Below are positions 50,858 through 60,307 of a DNA stretch of 60,498 bases, piece after piece. Below the pieces are notes generated by a model. That model saw nothing but the letters and a program-made list of their open reading frames with translations, had not been told where the DNA came from and did no database searches. Source of the stretch: Burkholderiales bacterium (GTDB lineage Bacteria; Pseudomonadota; Gammaproteobacteria; Burkholderiales; Burkholderiaceae_C); NCBI GenBank assembly GCA_003963005.1, contig RXJW01000094.1, forward strand, positions 1 to 60,498. Direction: 5' to 3'. Position numbers and translations under genes: made by a program. The first letter of the stretch is position 1; every line of letters starts with the position of its first letter.

Positions 50858-51631
50858 TCAGGCGCCCCGGTAGCCCAGGGCCGACGAGATCTGCGCGGCG
50901 GTCTCCTTGAGCCGCACGACCCAGCTCTCCTCCAGCCGATCCGACGGCGCGGAAATGGACAGCCCGGCCACCAGCTTGGCTTGGTCGTCGTAGATGCCGG
51001 CGGCCATGCAGCGCACGCCGAGCTCCAGCTCTTCATCGTCGCGGGCGATGCCGCGCTGGCGCACCATGGCCAGCTCGCGCTCCAGCGCGCCGATGTCGGT
51101 CAGGCTGTTGCGGGTGTGGCCGGACAGGCCGGTGCGCGTGGCGTAGGCGCGCACGCGGCTGCTGTCGTCGCTGGCCAGGAAGAGCTTGCCGACCGACGTG
51201 AGGTGCAGCGGCGCCCGGCCGCCCACCGCGCGCACGACCTGCATGCCCGAGCGCTCGGAATAGGTGCGCTCGATGTAGACGATCTCGTCGCCCTGGCGCA
51301 CCGACAGGTTGACCGGCTGGTGGGTGAACTTGTGCAGCTCGCGCATGGCGGGCAGCGCGGCGTCACGCACGTCCAGCCGCGCCTTGACGAGGTTGCCCAG
51401 CTCCAGCAGGCGCATGCCGAGTCGATAACTGCCGGCTTCGGGCCGGTCGACGAAGCGGCCGAGGGTCAGGTCATTGAGAATCCGGTGCGCCGTGGAGGGA
51501 TGCAGGCCGGTGGCCTCGGACAGGGCCTTCAGCGAGACCGGGTCCTGGTGGGTGGCTAGCACGTCCAGCAGCGAGAACATGCGCTCCAGCACCTGGATGG
51601 CCGGGGTCTGTTGAGCGTCTTTCGGTTTCAT
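50858..51631 (-). CDS. IclR-family transcriptional regulator
   Basis: This 257-aa regulator has an N-terminal winged helix (about 12-75, LERMFSLLDVLATHQDPVSLKALSEATGLHPSTAHRILNDL) and an IclR effector domain (about 80-250, GGRAPLHLTSVGKLFLAS). It is distinct from KdgR and its ligand is unknown. The start is ATG 51631. It is divergent from the TIGR03790-like gene (34-base gap) and may regulate that gene or itself. No operator was identified. Confidence 0.87.
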   Translation of the reverse strand: MKPKDAQQTPAIQVLERMFSLLDVLATHQDPVSLKALSEATGLHPSTAHRILNDLTLGRFVDRPEAGSYRLGMRLLELGNLVKARLDVRDAALPAMRELHKFTHQPVNLSVRQGDEIVYIERTYSERSGMQVVRAVGGRAPLHLTSVGKLFLASDDSSRVRAYATRTGLSGHTRNSLTDIGALERELAMVRQRGIARDDEELELGVRCMAAGIYDDQAKLVAGLSISAPSDRLEESWVVRLKETAAQISSALGYRGA

Positions 51632-51665
51632 GCCGTCATTGTGGGGGAGATTGCCGGTGTTTTGT

Positions 51666-52796
51666 ATGGCGAAAGCGCGCTTCAAGACGTGGCATGCGTT
51701 TCTCCTGAGCGGGCTCCTGGCCTGGGGCCTTGGCGCCGCGGCTGCCGAGCCGGCCGCGCCCGAGGCATCAACGGCCTCACGCTGGATGCGCGTGCCCAAG
51801 CTCTACGGCCGCATCACGGCCCGGGAGCTGGGGCTGGTCATCAACACGGCCGACCCCTACTCGGTTGCCGTCGGTGAACACTACGCCCGCCGGCGCGGCA
51901 TCCCGCCCGAGCAGGTGCTGCGGGTGTCGCTGCCCCAGCGACCGAGCCTCACGCGGGACGAATTCGTGGCGCTGGACCAGGCCATCCGGGCCCACATGCC
52001 GGACCACGTCCACGGCCTGGCGCTGGCCTGGGTGCTGCCCTATGCCGTCGACTGCAATGCACTCACGAGCGCCCTGGCGATGGGCCTGCAGCCGGACCTC
52101 TGCGCCAACAGCTGCGCCGTGACGCGGCCCAGTGCCTACGCCGGCTACTTCGGCGCGCGACCTTGGGCGGTGCTGGGCATGCGGCCGGCGATGCAGTTGG
52201 CCGCACGTTCGGTGCCGGCGGCCCTCGTGATGATCGAGCGGGGCATCGCGTCGGACCACACGCTGGCGGGCGCCGTCAGCGAGCCGGCGCGGGCCTACTT
52301 TGCCGCCACGCCCGACGCCGCCCGCAACGTGCGCCAGCCGCTCTTCCCGCCGGCCGGCCCGGTGCCCGGCCTGCCGAGCCTGGAGGTGGTGCGCGTCAAG
52401 AGTGATGCGCTGCCGCCGATGCGCCGCATCCTGCTCTACCAGACGGGCCTGGCGCGCGTGCCGGCGCCGCTGGGTGGCGAATGGCTGCCCGGCGCGTTGG
52501 CAGACCACCTCACTTCGCACGGCGGGTCACTGGAGACGCCGGTGGGCGAGGGGCAGATGAACACCCTCGACTGGATCGATGCCGGCGCCACCGCCAGCTA
52601 CGGCACGGCGAGCGAGCCCTGCAACCACCTCCAGAAGTTCCCCCACCCGCAGTTGCTGATGCTGGCCTACGCCCAGGGCGTGAGCGCGCTGGAAGCCTAC
52701 TGGCGCAGCGTGCTGTGGCCCGCTCAGGGCGTGTTCGTCGGCGAACCGCTGGCCGCGCCGTTCGCGCCGGTGCCCGCTTCAGCCCCGACCCCCTGA
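51666..52796 (+). CDS. TIGR03790-like exported protein of unknown function
   Basis: This 376-aa exported protein has a signal peptide (FLLSGLLAWGLGAAAAEP). Its body (LGLVINTADPYSVAVGEHYARRRGIPPEQVLRVSLP, then HGLALAWVLPYAVDCNALTSALAMG and HLTSHGGSLETP) matches the TIGR03790 family as I remember it. That family is conserved but uncharacterised. Its function is unknown. The ATG is at 51666. Its 3' end overlaps the antisense end of hpnE by 73 bases. Confidence 0.75.
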   Translation: MAKARFKTWHAFLLSGLLAWGLGAAAAEPAAPEASTASRWMRVPKLYGRITARELGLVINTADPYSVAVGEHYARRRGIPPEQVLRVSLPQRPSLTRDEFVALDQAIRAHMPDHVHGLALAWVLPYAVDCNALTSALAMGLQPDLCANSCAVTRPSAYAGYFGARPWAVLGMRPAMQLAARSVPAALVMIERGIASDHTLAGAVSEPARAYFAATPDAARNVRQPLFPPAGPVPGLPSLEVVRVKSDALPPMRRILLYQTGLARVPAPLGGEWLPGALADHLTSHGGSLETPVGEGQMNTLDWIDAGATASYGTASEPCNHLQKFPHPQLLMLAYAQGVSALEAYWRSVLWPAQGVFVGEPLAAPFAPVPASAPTP

Positions 52797-54019
52797 GCCG
52801 CCGCGAGGCCGGCGCGCACGGCGCCCTCCAGCGTTGCCGGGTAAGGCCCCTGCACGTAGTCGCCGGCAGCCCACAGCCCCGGGGCGATGCGCGCCGGGGG
52901 GCGGTCCAGGGCCGGCGTGCAGGCGAAGGTTGCGCGCTTCTCGGTCAGCACCCGGTCGATGACCGGCGGTGTGGCCCAGGTCAGCACCTGCTGCGCCTGC
53001 TGCAGCACGGCCTCGCCACAGCCGCCGCGCGCCACCCAGTCGGCGGCGCCGCTCACGACGAAGGCGAAGCGCCCCGGTGCGCCGCCCAGCTGGCCGAGGT
53101 CGAAGACGAACTGGGCGGGCGCCTCCCGACTTTCGCGCAGCGCCAGCATCGGTGAGGGCAGGGCGCTGCCCGGGCTGTGCAGGTAGACGGTGATGATCGG
53201 CTGGAAGGCGAATGCGCCGGCCCGGGCGGACCAGTCCGGTGCGATGTCGGCCGTCAGCCGCGCGGCTTCGACGCTGGTGCAGGCGAGCACCACGGCATCG
53301 AATGCTTCATCGTCCACGCGCCAGCCGGCCGCGAGGCGTTGCACCCGTTGTCCCCGGCGCAGCCGCGTCCCCAGCCAGGCGGCGGCGGGGGTGGCCAGCA
53401 GTTCCGACAGCGGCCGGCGCGGCAGCAGCAGGTCGGCGCTGCCGGGGCCGCTGAAGAGGGCGTCCTTCAACACCCGCAGGAAGACCTGCGCGCTGGCCTG
53501 CGGTGCCGGCGTGTTGAGCGCAGCCACGCACAGCGGCTCGATCAGGTCACGCTTCACGACGGCCGGCAGCCCCGCGCACAGGCGCGCGACCGTGAGCGTG
53601 GGGTCGCAGCGGAAACCGCGCGCCAGCCAGCCGCCGGCCGCGGCGAGCAGGCCCACGCGCGCCGCGAGCGGCCAGCCGCGTTGCGCCAGCACGCCGCGCG
53701 TGAAGCTCACCAGCGCCGGCCCGGGCGGCAGTTGCAATCCCGGCTCGCCAGGGTAGGGCAGCGCCAGCGGGCGGCGCAGCAGCACTTGCGCCGGGTCCAC
53801 GCCCAGCCGGCGCATCAACGCCAGGCTGTCGCGATAGGCGCCGATCAGGATGTGCTGGCCGTTGTCGTAGGGTCGCTCGGGGTCGGTGCCGGCCACGCTG
53901 CGGGCCCGCCCGCCGGCCTGCGGCGCCATCTCGAAGACGGTGATGTCGTGCCCGGCATCAGCCAGCGCGACCGACGCCGCCAGGCCGGCCCAGCCTGCGC
54001 CGATGACGGCGACCTTCAT
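52724..54019 (-). CDS. hpnE: Hydroxysqualene dehydroxylase (HpnE)
   Basis: This 431-aa FAD-dependent amine-oxidase-like enzyme reduces hydroxysqualene to squalene. The dinucleotide-binding GAGWAGLAAS lies at residues 7-16, with EMAPQAGGRARS following, and the C-terminal PGLWAAGDYVQGPYPATLEGAVRAG is the second FAD segment. The start is ATG 54019, overlapping the hpnD stop (ATGA). It is last in the hpnC-hpnD-hpnE order. The last 12 residues or so are low-complexity. Confidence 0.9.
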   Translation of the reverse strand: MKVAVIGAGWAGLAASVALADAGHDITVFEMAPQAGGRARSVAGTDPERPYDNGQHILIGAYRDSLALMRRLGVDPAQVLLRRPLALPYPGEPGLQLPPGPALVSFTRGVLAQRGWPLAARVGLLAAAGGWLARGFRCDPTLTVARLCAGLPAVVKRDLIEPLCVAALNTPAPQASAQVFLRVLKDALFSGPGSADLLLPRRPLSELLATPAAAWLGTRLRRGQRVQRLAAGWRVDDEAFDAVVLACTSVEAARLTADIAPDWSARAGAFAFQPIITVYLHSPGSALPSPMLALRESREAPAQFVFDLGQLGGAPGRFAFVVSGAADWVARGGCGEAVLQQAQQVLTWATPPVIDRVLTEKRATFACTPALDRPPARIAPGLWAAGDYVQGPYPATLEGAVRAGLAAAQGVGAEAGTGANGAASGSPTNTP

Positions 54020-54864
54020 CGCCCGCGCCAGTTCGTCAGCATCGCGATCCAGAGCTTGCGCAGCGGTGTCAGCGAGATGCGCTGGTGCAGCACCTGGAAG
54101 TTCTCCCGCTCGATTTCCACCAGCAGCGCGCGGTAGATGTTGGCCATCATCAGGCCCGGCTTCTGGGCGGTGCGGTCGGCGGCAGGCAGCAGCGCGAAGG
54201 CCTCGTCGTAGAACTGGTGGGCGCGCTCGGCCTGGAAGTTCATCAGCGCCGTGAAGCGGTCGCTGTAGCCCCAGGGCTTGCTGCGCAAGAGGATCTCGTT
54301 GGCCTTCACGCCGAACTGCTGCAGCTCGTTCACCGGCAGGTAGATGCGGCCGCGGCGGGCGTCGTCGCCGACGTCGCGGATGATGTTGGTCAGTTGCATC
54401 GCCAGACCCAGCTTGTGCGCATAGGCGACCGTCTCGGGCTGGGTGCGGCCGAAGATGGCGCTGGCGACTTCGCCGACCACCCCCGCCACCAGGTGGCAGT
54501 AGCGCGCCAGGCCCGGGTAGTCGAGGTAGCGGGTCTGCTGCAGGTCCATCTCGCAGCCCTCGATGACGGCGTTGAGGTGGTCCGGCCGGATGTCGAACGG
54601 CGCCACGTGCGGCATCAGCGCCTTCATCACCGGGTGGCTGGGCTGGCCGGCGAAGGCCGAGGCCACCTCCTTGCGCCACCAGGCCAGCTTGGTGGCGGCG
54701 ACGCCGGCGTCCTGCGTCTCGTCGACGACGTCGTCCACCTCGCGGCAAAAGGCATAGAAGGCCGTGATCGCCGCGCGCCGGGGGGGCGGCAGGAACAGGA
54801 AGGCGTAATAGAAGCTCGAGCCGCTCGCGGCGGCCTTCTCCTGGACGTATTGCTCTGGGGTCAT
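54016..54864 (-). CDS. hpnD: Presqualene diphosphate synthase (HpnD)
   Basis: This 282-aa prenyl-synthase-like enzyme joins two farnesyl diphosphates into presqualene diphosphate. It has both aspartate-rich sites: REVDDVVDE near residue 45 and NIIRDVGDDARRGRIYLP near residue 165. The start is ATG 54864, overlapping the hpnC stop (ATGA). Together with HpnC and HpnE it replaces a single squalene synthase, as in other proteobacteria that make hopanoids. Confidence 0.92.
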   Translation of the reverse strand: MTPEQYVQEKAAASGSSFYYAFLFLPPPRRAAITAFYAFCREVDDVVDETQDAGVAATKLAWWRKEVASAFAGQPSHPVMKALMPHVAPFDIRPDHLNAVIEGCEMDLQQTRYLDYPGLARYCHLVAGVVGEVASAIFGRTQPETVAYAHKLGLAMQLTNIIRDVGDDARRGRIYLPVNELQQFGVKANEILLRSKPWGYSDRFTALMNFQAERAHQFYDEAFALLPAADRTAQKPGLMMANIYRALLVEIERENFQVLHQRISLTPLRKLWIAMLTNWRGR

Positions 54865-55685
54865 GGTGCGGCCCGCATTGTGAGGGCGCGCCAGACCAGC
54901 CGGGGGGCGTCCGAAACCCTGATGGCGGGCCGGCGCAGCAGGCTGTCGTGGCCGCCGGCCTCGATCTTGTCCAGGATGCGCAGGCCGCCCTGCACCACCA
55001 GGCGCAGCTCCCAGCCCGCGCGGCCTGGCAGGCTGAGCGCCAGGGGCGCACCCTGCAGCATGAGCGCGCGCGCCCAGCGGCACAGGTCGGCGATCAGCTG
55101 GCGGGCCGCGGGGCTGTCCCGGCAGGCCAGCACGTCCTCCGCGGTCACGCCATGGCGGTCGAGGTCGGCTTTCGGCACGTACAGGCGACGGTTCGGGCCG
55201 TCACGGGTGAAGTCCTGCCAGAAGTTGATCAGCTGCAGGGCCGAGCAGATGGCGTCGGAGCGGCTCAGCGACACCTCGTCGGCCACGCCGTACAGGCCGA
55301 GCAACAGGCGCCCGACCGGGTTGGCCGAGCGGCGGCAGTAGTCCAGCAGGTGGTCACGGTCCCGGTAGCGGGGTGGGGCCAGGTCCTGCTCGAAGGCGTC
55401 GATCAGGTCGTGCAGCAGCGCGGGTTGGAGGCGGGGCATCTCGCGCCTCAGCGGGCCGAAGACGTGAGGCCAGCGGTCCGAGGCCGGCTGCCCGGCCACC
55501 GTCGCGGCCAGGTCGGCGCGGTAGGCCTGCAGGGCCTGGATGCGTGCGCCGGTCGGGGCGTCGCCCTCGTCGGCGAGGTCGTCGGCGGTGCGGGCGAAGT
55601 GATAGATGGCCACCACGGCCGGCCGCAACGCTGGCGGGCACAGCACGGATGCAACGGGAAAGTTCTCGTAATGGTCGACGCTCAA
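54861..55685 (-). CDS. hpnC: Squalene synthase-like HpnC (hydroxysqualene synthase)
   Basis: This 274-aa enzyme converts presqualene diphosphate to hydroxysqualene. It has the family's HYENFPVASVL near the start, ARTADDLADEGD (first Asp site) and LINFWQDFTRDGPNRRLYVP (second). The start is TTG 55685, since MSVDHYENFP matches family N-termini; a TTG four codons upstream (55697) is also possible. No strong ribosome binding site helps to decide. It is the first gene of hpnCDE. The squalene cyclase is not in the window. Confidence 0.88.
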   Translation of the reverse strand: MSVDHYENFPVASVLCPPALRPAVVAIYHFARTADDLADEGDAPTGARIQALQAYRADLAATVAGQPASDRWPHVFGPLRREMPRLQPALLHDLIDAFEQDLAPPRYRDRDHLLDYCRRSANPVGRLLLGLYGVADEVSLSRSDAICSALQLINFWQDFTRDGPNRRLYVPKADLDRHGVTAEDVLACRDSPAARQLIADLCRWARALMLQGAPLALSLPGRAGWELRLVVQGGLRILDKIEAGGHDSLLRRPAIRVSDAPRLVWRALTMRAAP

Positions 55686-55742
55686 GCTTTTTCTCAAGTT
55701 CCGCTTGCAAAGCCGCGGTCTAACAGCGAAATTCGCCGAGGT

Positions 55743-55792
55743 TTGACAGTTGCCGCAGGGTCTGCATACATTACTGACCCGCCGGTCATTAA
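55743..55792 (+). promoter_or_regulatory. Sigma-70 promoter with a TetR-type operator before the RND efflux genes
   Basis: TTGACA (55743-55748) and TACATT (55767-55772) are 18 bases apart. Overlapping and following the -10 is a palindrome, TTACTGACC/GGTCATTAA with a 4-base centre (55771-55792, one mismatch), typical of TetR-family operators. A regulator bound here would block the efflux genes. No tetR gene lies in the window. Confidence 0.65.
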
Positions 55793-55828
55793 ATTTTCCG
55801 CCGGCCGATCCTTCCTGCCGAGGTCTGC

Positions 55829-56983
55829 ATGCCCCATCTTCTGCGTCTCGTGTCGCCCCTGCTGTTGGCGACCCTGCTTCCGGCCCTGCTGACCGGATGC
55901 AGCAAGCAAGCGGCTGCCCCGGAACCGGAGCGGGCCGTTCGCACGCAGTTGGTCAGCGCCGGCGCCGCCACGGCGAGCCATGAGTATGCGGCCGAGGTGA
56001 AGGCCCGGGTGGAGTCGCGGCTGTCCTTCCGCGTGGGTGGCAAGCTGGCGAGCCGCGCGGTCAATCTGGGTGACACCGTCAAGCCCGGCCAGGTGCTGGC
56101 CCGCATCGATGCGCAGGACCTGAAGCTCGCCGAGGCGGCGGCCAGCGCCGCGGTCGCCGCGGCCCGGACCAACCGCGACCAGGCCGGGCAGGACTACAAG
56201 CGCTTCGTCGACCTGCAGCGCCAGGGCTTCATCAGCGCCGCCGAACTGGAGCGCCGCGACTCCGCCTTCAAGGCCGCCCAGGCGCAGCTCGAACAGGCCA
56301 AGGCCCAGGCCGATGTCCAGGGCAACCAGTTCGCCTACGCGCAGCTGCTGGCCGATGGCGCCGGCGTCGTCACGGGCGTGAGCGCCGAACCGGGCCAGGT
56401 GCTGGCGGCCGGAACGCCGGTCGTGACCGTCGCACTGGACGGCCCGCGGGACGTGGTCTTCTCGGTGCCCGAGGACCAGGTGGCACGGGTCAAGGCCGCG
56501 GCTGCGGTACCCGGCGCACTCAAGGTCCGGCTCTGGGGCAGCGACAAGACCTCGCCGCTGACGCTGCGCGAGGTGGCCGCCGCGGCCGATCCGGTCACGC
56601 GCACCTTCCTCATCAAGGCGGATGCCGGCAAGCTGGACGTGGGCCTGGGCCAGTCGGCAACCGTCGTGCTCGACCTGCCGCAGGTCAGCGGCGTGATCAA
56701 GCTGCCCTTGACCGCGGTGCTGCAGCAGGGCGGCAAGACCTCCGTGTGGGTGCTCGACGGCGCCTCCATGACCGTGAACGCCGCGCCGGTGCAGATCGGC
56801 GGCGCGGAGGGCAATGACGTGGTCATCGCCGGCGGCCTGAAGGCAGGCCAGGAGGTCGTGGTGGCCGGCGTGCACGTGCTGAACCCCGGCCAGAAGGTCA
56901 AGCGCTACGTGCCGCCGCGGGCCACGACGGCGCCTGCCTCCACCACGGCCGTGCCGGCTGCCGTGCCTGCCGCATCGCGCTGA
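55829..56983 (+). CDS. RND efflux periplasmic adaptor (membrane fusion) lipoprotein
   Basis: This 384-aa adaptor joins the RND pump to an outer-membrane channel. It has a lipobox LLTGC (Cys24), the barrel-sandwich segments RVGGKLASRAVNLGDTVKPGQVLARID and GVSAEPGQVLAAGTPVV, and a coiled-coil hairpin (AEAAASAAVAAARTNRDQAGQ to QAQLEQAKAQADV). The start is ATG 55829. It is 12 bases upstream of the pump gene and under the TetR-type operator. Confidence 0.9.
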   Translation: MPHLLRLVSPLLLATLLPALLTGCSKQAAAPEPERAVRTQLVSAGAATASHEYAAEVKARVESRLSFRVGGKLASRAVNLGDTVKPGQVLARIDAQDLKLAEAAASAAVAAARTNRDQAGQDYKRFVDLQRQGFISAAELERRDSAFKAAQAQLEQAKAQADVQGNQFAYAQLLADGAGVVTGVSAEPGQVLAAGTPVVTVALDGPRDVVFSVPEDQVARVKAAAAVPGALKVRLWGSDKTSPLTLREVAAAADPVTRTFLIKADAGKLDVGLGQSATVVLDLPQVSGVIKLPLTAVLQQGGKTSVWVLDGASMTVNAAPVQIGGAEGNDVVIAGGLKAGQEVVVAGVHVLNPGQKVKRYVPPRATTAPASTTAVPAAVPAASR

Positions 56984-56995
56984 TCGGGCCCGGTC

Positions 56996-59900
56996 ATGAT
57001 GTCCCCGATCACGAAACAGCCGCACGTCGGCGGCTTCAACGTCTCCCGCTGGGCGCTGGAGCATCCGGCCCTGACGCGCTACCTGATGGTGGTGCTGATG
57101 CTGATGGGCTTTGCCGCCTATTTCCAGCTCGGCCAGGACGAAGACCCGCCGTTCACCTTCCGCGCGATGGTCATCCAGGCCTTCTGGCCGGGCGCCACCG
57201 CCCAGCAGATGGCCGACCAGGTCACCGACAAGATCGAAAAGACCCTGCAGGAGGTGAACCACGCGGACAAGATCCGTTCGTACACCAAGCCGGGCGAGTC
57301 GCTGACGATCTTCCAGGTCAAGGACAACACGCCACCCAAGGAGGTGGCCGACCTCTGGTACCAGACGCGCAAGAAGATCAACGACATGCGCTCGACGCTG
57401 CCGCAGGGTGTGCTCGGGCCGGTGTTCAACGACGAGTTCGGTGACGTCTACGGCTCGATCTACGCGCTGTCGGCCGACGGCTTCAGCCGCGAGGAGCTGC
57501 GCGAGCACGCCGACCGCGTGCGCCAGGCGCTGCTGCAGGTCAAGGACGTGGCCAAGGTCGAGATCTTCGGCGTGCAGCCCGAGAAGGTGTTCATCGAGGT
57601 CTCGCAGAAGCGCCTGGCGCAGCTCGGCCTGGACTTCAACCAGGTCATCAGCCAGATCGGTGCGCAGAATGCCGTCGAAGGCGCCGGCGTGCTCAATGCC
57701 GGCAGCGCCAATTTCCAGATCCGCGTGCAGGGCCAGTTCACCACCGCCCAGGCGCTGGCCGAGGTGCCGATCCGCGCCGTGAACCCGCAGACGGGCGTGG
57801 CCAGCCAGATGCGGCTGGGCGACATCGCCGAGATCAAGCGCGCCTACGTCGACCCGCCGACCACGATGGTCCGGCACCAGGGCAAGCAGGTGCTGGCGCT
57901 GGGGGTGTCGATGGCCAAGGGCGGCGACATCATCGCCATGGGCAAGGCGCTCACCGTGGCGCTCAAGGCCGTCGAGCGTGACCTGCCGGCCGGCGTTCAA
58001 CTGGAGCAGATCCAGGACCAGCCCAAGGCCGTGACCACCTCGGTGGGCGAGTTCGTGCACGTGCTGATCGAAGCCGTCGTCATCGTGCTGATGGTCAGCT
58101 TCATCTCGCTGGGCCTGCACACCCGGCCGCTGCGCATCGACGTGTGGCCAGGCCTGGTGGTGGCCATCACGATCCCGCTGGTGCTGGCGATCACGTTCGT
58201 GACGATGTTCTATTGGGGCGTGGGCCTGCACAAGATCTCGCTGGGCTCGCTGATCATCGCCCTCGGCCTGCTGGTGGATGACGCCATCATTGCGGTCGAG
58301 ATGATGGTGCGCAAGCTCGAAGAGGGCTACGACAAGATGCATGCGGCCACTTACGCCTACGACGTGACGGCCATGCCGATGCTGACCGGCACGCTGATCA
58401 CCGCGGTGGGCTTCCTGCCCATCGGCCTGGCGAAATCGGTCACCGGCGAGTACACGTTTGCCATCTTCGCCGTCACCGCGGCGTCCCTCGTCATCTCGTG
58501 GGTGGTGTCGGTCTACTTCGTGCCGTATCTGGGCGCGCTGTTGCTCAAGGCCAAGCTTGCCGCGGACGGCGAAGCGCACGAGCTGTTCGACACGCCGTTC
58601 TACAACCGCTTCCGGGCGGTCGTGCGCTGGTGCGTGGAGAACCGCTGGAAGACGATTGGCATCACGCTGGTGGTCTTTGCTCTGGGCATCGTCGGCATGG
58701 GCCGGGTGCAGCAGCAGTTCTTCCCAGACTCCAGCCGCCCCGAGATCCTGGTCGACCTCTGGCTTCCCGAAGGCTCGACGATCCAGGAGACCGAGGCACT
58801 GGCGAAGCGCTTCGAGGCCCGCATGCTCACGGAGCCGGGCCTCACGACGGTGACGAGTTGGGTCGGTTCCGGTGTCCCCCGCTTCTATTTGCCGCTGGAC
58901 CAGATCTTTCCGCAAGCCAACGTGACCCAGGCCATCCTGTTGCCCAAGGGCTTGCCCGAGCGGGAGGAGTTGCGCAAGCGTCTGCCCGCCGTGCTTGCCG
59001 AGGAGTTCCCGGAGGCGCGCGGCCGCGTCAAGCTGCTGCCCAACGGGCCGCCGGTGCCGTACCCGGTGCAGTTCCGCGTTTCGGGCGCCGACCCCAAGGT
59101 CGTGCGTGACTGGGCCGACAAGGCCAAGGAGATCCTGCGCGCCAGCCCCAACATGCGTGGCGTGAACGACAACTGGAACGAGAACGTCAAGACGTTGCGC
59201 CTGAACGTTGACCAGGACAAGGCCCGGGCGCTGGGCGTGTCGAGTCAGGTGCTGGCGCAGTCGGCCCGCACGCTGCTGTCGGGCACCGTGATCGGCCAGT
59301 ACCGCGAAGCCGACAAGCTGATCGACATCGTGCTGCGCCAGCCGCTGGAGGAGCGTGCCGTCATCACCGACATCGCCAATGCCTACGTGCCCAGCAGCAC
59401 CGGCCGGGCGATTCCACTCACGCAGATCGCCAAGGTCGAGTTCGACTGGGAGCCCGGCGTGATGTGGCGTGAGGGCCGTATGTATGCGGTGACGGTGCAG
59501 GGCGACGTGGCCGAAGGCCTGCAGGGCGCGACCGTCACGAAGGAAGTCTGGCCCCAGCTCGACGAGCTGCAAAAGCAGATGCCCACCGGCTACCGCATCG
59601 ACATCGCCGGGGCCGTGGAAGAAAGCAGCAAGGGCCAGGGCTCGATCGCCGCTGGCGTGCCGATCATGCTGTTCATCACCTTCACGCTGCTGATGCTGCA
59701 GCTGCAGAGCTTCAGCCGCGCGATGCTGGTGTTCCTGACCGGGCCGCTGGGCATTGCCGGCGTGGCCATGGCCCTGTTGGTGCTGAACCGCCCGTTCGGC
59801 TTCGTCGCGCTGCTGGGCGTGATTGCGCTGATGGGCATGATCATGCGCAACTCGGTGATCCTGATCGACCAGATCGAGCAGGACCGGGCGCGTGGCGTGC

Positions 59901-60172
59901 CGGACTGGTCGGCCATCGTCGAGTCGGCGGTGCGGCGGTTCCGCCCCATCGTGCTGACGGCGGCTGCCGCCGTGCTCGCCATGATTCCGCTGTCCCGCAG
60001 CGTGTTCTGGGGGCCGATGGCGGTCGCCATCATGGGCGGCCTGATCGTGGCCACGGTGCTCACGCTGCTGGCGTTGCCGGCGATGTACGCGGCCTGGTTC
60101 CGCGTCGAGCGACCGGAGGAGCACAGCCGCTTGCACAGCCGGCTGCCGGACGAGCCGGACGCCGTCGCCTGA
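56996..60172 (+). CDS. RND family efflux transporter permease
   Basis: This 1058-aa pump exports compounds using the proton gradient. It has the N-terminal membrane anchor, two large periplasmic loops and 12 membrane segments. The proton-relay aspartate pair is in LGLLVDDAIIAVEMM (near residues 427-428) and the second half has LLGVIALMGMIMRNSVILIDQIEQD. It belongs to the AcrB/HAE-like branch; the substrate is unknown. The start is taken at ATG 56996; a second ATG is at 56999. No outer-membrane factor gene is in the window. Confidence 0.92.
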   Translation: MMSPITKQPHVGGFNVSRWALEHPALTRYLMVVLMLMGFAAYFQLGQDEDPPFTFRAMVIQAFWPGATAQQMADQVTDKIEKTLQEVNHADKIRSYTKPGESLTIFQVKDNTPPKEVADLWYQTRKKINDMRSTLPQGVLGPVFNDEFGDVYGSIYALSADGFSREELREHADRVRQALLQVKDVAKVEIFGVQPEKVFIEVSQKRLAQLGLDFNQVISQIGAQNAVEGAGVLNAGSANFQIRVQGQFTTAQALAEVPIRAVNPQTGVASQMRLGDIAEIKRAYVDPPTTMVRHQGKQVLALGVSMAKGGDIIAMGKALTVALKAVERDLPAGVQLEQIQDQPKAVTTSVGEFVHVLIEAVVIVLMVSFISLGLHTRPLRIDVWPGLVVAITIPLVLAITFVTMFYWGVGLHKISLGSLIIALGLLVDDAIIAVEMMVRKLEEGYDKMHAATYAYDVTAMPMLTGTLITAVGFLPIGLAKSVTGEYTFAIFAVTAASLVISWVVSVYFVPYLGALLLKAKLAADGEAHELFDTPFYNRFRAVVRWCVENRWKTIGITLVVFALGIVGMGRVQQQFFPDSSRPEILVDLWLPEGSTIQETEALAKRFEARMLTEPGLTTVTSWVGSGVPRFYLPLDQIFPQANVTQAILLPKGLPEREELRKRLPAVLAEEFPEARGRVKLLPNGPPVPYPVQFRVSGADPKVVRDWADKAKEILRASPNMRGVNDNWNENVKTLRLNVDQDKARALGVSSQVLAQSARTLLSGTVIGQYREADKLIDIVLRQPLEERAVITDIANAYVPSSTGRAIPLTQIAKVEFDWEPGVMWREGRMYAVTVQGDVAEGLQGATVTKEVWPQLDELQKQMPTGYRIDIAGAVEESSKGQGSIAAGVPIMLFITFTLLMLQLQSFSRAMLVFLTGPLGIAGVAMALLVLNRPFGFVALLGVIALMGMIMRNSVILIDQIEQDRARGVPDWSAIVESAVRRFRPIVLTAAAAVLAMIPLSRSVFWGPMAVAIMGGLIVATVLTLLALPAMYAAWFRVERPEEHSRLHSRLPDEPDAVA

Positions 60173-60191
60173 CCCGTTTCCACAGGGTTTG

Positions 60192-60214
60192 GCCGCCCCC
60201 GAGACGGGGGCGGC
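60192..60214 (+). other. Hairpin after the RND pump gene
   Basis: A perfect 10-bp stem, GCCGCCCCCG/CGGGGGCGGC with an AGA loop, lies 19 bases after the pump stop. No T run follows on either strand, so it is not a typical Rho-independent terminator; it may be one that needs Rho. Confidence 0.45.
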
Positions 60215-60307
60215 GGGCAGACCGCGCGAGATCGCTACAATCGCCGGTTTGCCGAATCGCCTACGGGGTTGCCGCGTGTTCACGCGCAGCAGCTCAAGAA
60301 CTGACCC

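Noticed and set aside
60192..60214. Hairpin after the RND gene as Rho-independent terminator
   Set aside because: The stem is strong, but neither strand has a T tract behind it. Listed as a hairpin only.
55694..60283. 1529-aa open frame on the minus strand opposite the RND pump
   Set aside because: It is a shadow of the plus-strand adaptor and pump genes: it is full of His, Arg and Gln repeats from GC-rich complement, has no domain, and its counterpart on the plus strand shows clear family motifs.
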